This document shows positions 13,684 to 15,273 of a stretch of 15,273 nt of DNA, piece after piece. Each line of letters starts with the position of its first letter. Positions within the stretch are counted from its first letter, which is position 1. The notes under the pieces are model-generated. The model had not been told where the DNA came from, made no database searches, and saw only the letters and a program-made list of their open reading frames with translations. The DNA lies in assembly GCA_012798025.1 (NCBI GenBank), contig JAAZNX010000166.1:1-15273 (forward strand), in the 5' to 3' direction. A program made the position numbers and the translations under genes. This DNA comes from Methanothrix sp. Lineage in GTDB: Archaea; Halobacteriota; Methanosarcinia; Methanotrichales; Methanotrichaceae.

Positions 13684-14933
13684 TGCATCCGCTCCAGCGC
13701 GGGAATGAAGTCAAGCCTTGCGATGGGATCGTCGTAGGTGGAGAGTTCTCGCAGGGCTACTGCCAGGGCAATCTCTCCATCAACGGCCCGAGAGAAGAGC
13801 AGGTTCATCTCGCCCCTCTCGTTTAAGGTGCGGTTTATGCTCTTTTCCACCAGTTCCGCAACAAAGGAGAGCTTTCTTGCACCATAGTAAGGTGGCCGAT
13901 CGAGCAAATAGCTTGAAGGCGCCACACGATGCCAGATCACATAAGGCGCCACTGCCCTCAGCACCTCCAGGTCTGCATCCCGATTCAAGAGAAAGGCGAT
14001 GGCCTTGCAAAAGGCTCTCAGGTCTTGCCGAACGCGGTCTGACAAGCCCTCATCCACCTGCCAGCACAGGACCTCGGGATTGTTGAAGTAGTGGCAGTCA
14101 TGACAGAGGCCCTTGCTCGGCTTTGTGCCGGATAGCTGGGTCTTGTCGAAGCCCGGGGCGCGCTCGCAGAGGGTGAAATCGCGTAGCAGACACAGGATGG
14201 CCAGCTCCACCTTGGCTGAAAGTTCAACACGCGATACGAGGCCGGGCAGGGCATCGAATTCCTGGGGCGAGAAACGCGGCAGCTCCTCTGCCAGATCGTA
14301 AACCTCGCGCTCACGCTCTGCCAGGGCAATGCCAGCCAGGAAGTCGGGCTGCGCAGCGGGCACAGAGGCGGAGATACGGTCGAGTAGAGCTCCATCAAGT
14401 GGGTAGGTGGCTGAGAATTCTGGGTTCATGGTCGCGAAGTAGCAGGTGTCTCCGGGTTCTAGAACCTGTCCAGCATAGCTCAGCTTCCGCTTTTGAATTA
14501 TCTCCAAAAACAAGTTCTGCTTACCGCTAGGAAAGCGGTTGATCTCGTTTATGAGCTTCCACCGGGACCTGGCCCATGGGGTCCAGAGCATATCAATTGC
14601 TCCGTCATTTCGGCTCCACTGCCTGGGATCGAGAAACCCTATGATCTTCTCCTCAGTCTGCTCAGGATGGCCGGTTACCATCAGGTCCTCCACAGCTCCT
14701 AGAGAAAGGGAAAGAAAGGACGAGCCCAGCAAATTGACAAGAGTTGTCTTATTGGCGCCCATGCCTCCGTAGAGGAGCACAGCGCGGTTGCGAAGGCAAC
14801 CATTGGCAAGGAGAAAGAAGAGCTGGGGGTTGACCCTTTCATCTCCGACGACGAGGTCCTTCCTGCCCACATGCAGTCTGAGCTCCTCCAGAGATTCGAT
14901 CAGTGCTTCGATCTTCTTGCGGGGATCTGGCAT
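13680..14933 (-). CDS. MoxR-family AAA+ ATPase with a four-cysteine cluster
   Basis: The product is a 417-residue AAA+ ATPase of the MoxR branch. Walker A is GGMGANKT at 56-63. The Walker B region reads KLINEINRF (126-134), so the usual Asp is Asn129 while the catalytic Glu130 is kept. Sensor 1 is FATMNP (N170) and the sensor 2/arginine region includes LLDRIS. The C-terminal part is long for a MoxR protein and holds four cysteines, C256, C277, C280 and C290 (spacing 20, 2 and 9), plus H281. This pattern could bind zinc or an iron-sulfur cluster. MoxR proteins act with VWA partners in maturing or activating enzyme complexes, and this one leads an operon with a VWA protein. It starts at ATG 14933, 27 bases from the TATA centre, so it is likely leaderless. 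Confidence 0.9.
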   Translation of the reverse strand: MPDPRKKIEALIESLEELRLHVGRKDLVVGDERVNPQLFFLLANGCLRNRAVLLYGGMGANKTTLVNLLGSSFLSLSLGAVEDLMVTGHPEQTEEKIIGFLDPRQWSRNDGAIDMLWTPWARSRWKLINEINRFPSGKQNLFLEIIQKRKLSYAGQVLEPGDTCYFATMNPEFSATYPLDGALLDRISASVPAAQPDFLAGIALAEREREVYDLAEELPRFSPQEFDALPGLVSRVELSAKVELAILCLLRDFTLCERAPGFDKTQLSGTKPSKGLCHDCHYFNNPEVLCWQVDEGLSDRVRQDLRAFCKAIAFLLNRDADLEVLRAVAPYVIWHRVAPSSYLLDRPPYYGARKLSFVAELVEKSINRTLNERGEMNLLFSRAVDGEIALAVALRELSTYDDPIARLDFIPALERMQ

Positions 14934-14955
14934 AAAAAGGATGGCTCATTTGCGA

Positions 14956-14963
14956 TATTTAAA
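14956..14963 (-). promoter_or_regulatory. TATA box of the MoxR-GXGXG-VWA operon
   Basis: TTTAAATA on the minus strand is centred about 27 bases before the ATG at 14933. Transcription would begin at or within a few bases of the start codon. Confidence 0.65.
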
Positions 14964-15102
14964 GCAAACGAACTGATTGGAGGGGAGCAAAAGTCGATTG
15001 CGTAGGAGGGATTGAATAGTTCGACCTTTGCTTGAGATGAGTACGACACATGACGATTTAAGCTTTTCGGTTCTGGTCCAGAGATAGCAAAGCAGGCTCA
15101 TC
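14964..15102. other. Non-coding spacer between divergent promoters
   Basis: This is the inner part of the 207-base gap between the MoxR operon (minus) and tRNA-Lys (plus). I see no gene, RNA fold or repeat in it beyond the flanking promoter elements. Confidence 0.5.
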
Positions 15103-15108
15103 CGAAAC

Positions 15109-15116
15109 GTATATAT
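15109..15116 (+). promoter_or_regulatory. TATA box of tRNA-Lys
   Basis: GTATATAT is centred about 28 bases before the tRNA-Lys 5' end and preceded by the purine-rich CGAAAC, a plausible TFB recognition element. This is standard archaeal promoter spacing. It may also drive tRNA-Trp. Confidence 0.75.
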
Positions 15117-15140
15117 CTAGCATTGACCTTGAAAAAGTCC

Positions 15141-15214
15141 GGGCCGGTAGCTTAGTCAGGCAGAGCGAAAGGCTCTTAACCTTTAGGTCGGGGGTTCAAA
15201 TCCCTCTCGGCCCG
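15141..15214 (+). tRNA. trnK: tRNA-Lys (CTT)
   Basis: The 74-base sequence folds into a full cloverleaf. GGGCCGG pairs with TCGGCCC, the D stem GCTT with GAGC, and the anticodon stem AAAGG with CCTTT. The loop CTCTTAA has anticodon CTT. The T arm has TTCAAAT. CCA is not encoded. Confidence 0.97.
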
Positions 15215-15227
15215 CTTTAAAACATTT

Positions 15228-15273
15228 GGGGCTGTGGCCTAGCCAGGTAGGGCGACGGGCTCCAGCGGTATAA
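15228..15273 (+). tRNA. trnW: tRNA-Trp (CCA), 5' part, intron-interrupted and cut by window edge
   Basis: The acceptor strand GGGGCTG, D stem GCCT with GGGC, and anticodon stem strand ACGGG lead into the loop CTCCAG with anticodon CCA. The next bases, CGGTATAA, cannot form the opposing strand CCCGT. An intron therefore begins after position 37, the usual euryarchaeal site. Only 13 bases separate it from tRNA-Lys, so the two are probably co-transcribed. Confidence 0.88.

Noticed and set aside
1..15273. CRISPR array, insertion sequence, integrase or attachment repeats
   Set aside because: No regularly spaced repeats, transposase motifs or tRNA-linked direct repeats were visible; tRNA genes at the right edge show no adjacent mobile genes within the window.

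Overview
The window is archaeal and almost certainly euryarchaeal. It carries a membrane-anchored archaeal LonB protease, a VAT-type Cdc48 ATPase, a PolX with a C-terminal PHP domain, a stand-alone NrpR regulatory domain, a neelaredoxin-type superoxide reductase, TATA-box promoters and several probable leaderless starts. It ends in a tRNA-Trp whose 5' half is followed by an apparent intron at the usual euryarchaeal position. The NrpR-type protein without a DNA-binding domain and the overall gene set suggest a methanogen of the Methanosarcinales/Methanotrichales group. That placement is inferred from gene content, not from a search.

All protein genes and tRNA-His are on the minus strand; tRNA-Lys and tRNA-Trp at the right end are on the plus strand. 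From right to left on the minus strand: (1) a tight three-gene operon of a MoxR-like AAA ATPase, a GXGXG (FwdC/GltB-domain-like) beta-helix protein and a von Willebrand A protein (14933 to 11463), followed by tRNA-His. (2) A superoxide reductase and a small three-helix membrane protein with histidines in its helices (11310 to 10583). (3) A stress/proteolysis operon of an ArsR-type winged-helix regulator, Cdc48/VAT, LonB and TldD, possibly continuing into an NrpR-domain protein (10510 to 3563). Its promoter holds a TAAC-N5-GTTA inverted repeat matching the core reported for the Archaeoglobus heat-shock regulator HSR1. (4) PolX, with its own promoter and a probable leaderless GTG start. (5) rmlB followed by a truncated rmlD, for dTDP-rhamnose-type sugar synthesis in surface glycans.

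The two most interesting regions are these. The MoxR/GXGXG/VWA operon has the layout of a MoxR-VWA activation or cofactor-insertion machine, like NorQ/NorD or CbbQ/CbbO, but includes a beta-helix third partner, a four-cysteine cluster in the ATPase and an Asn in place of the Walker B Asp. The second is the regulator-cdc48-lonB-tldD operon, which joins an unfoldase, a membrane protease and a TldD peptidase under a candidate autoregulatory heat-shock operator.

Genes occupy nearly the whole window. The longest non-coding stretches are 1583-1773 (rmlB promoter and leader) and 14934-15140 (divergent promoters of the MoxR operon and tRNA-Lys). No insertion sequence, CRISPR array or integrase was seen.
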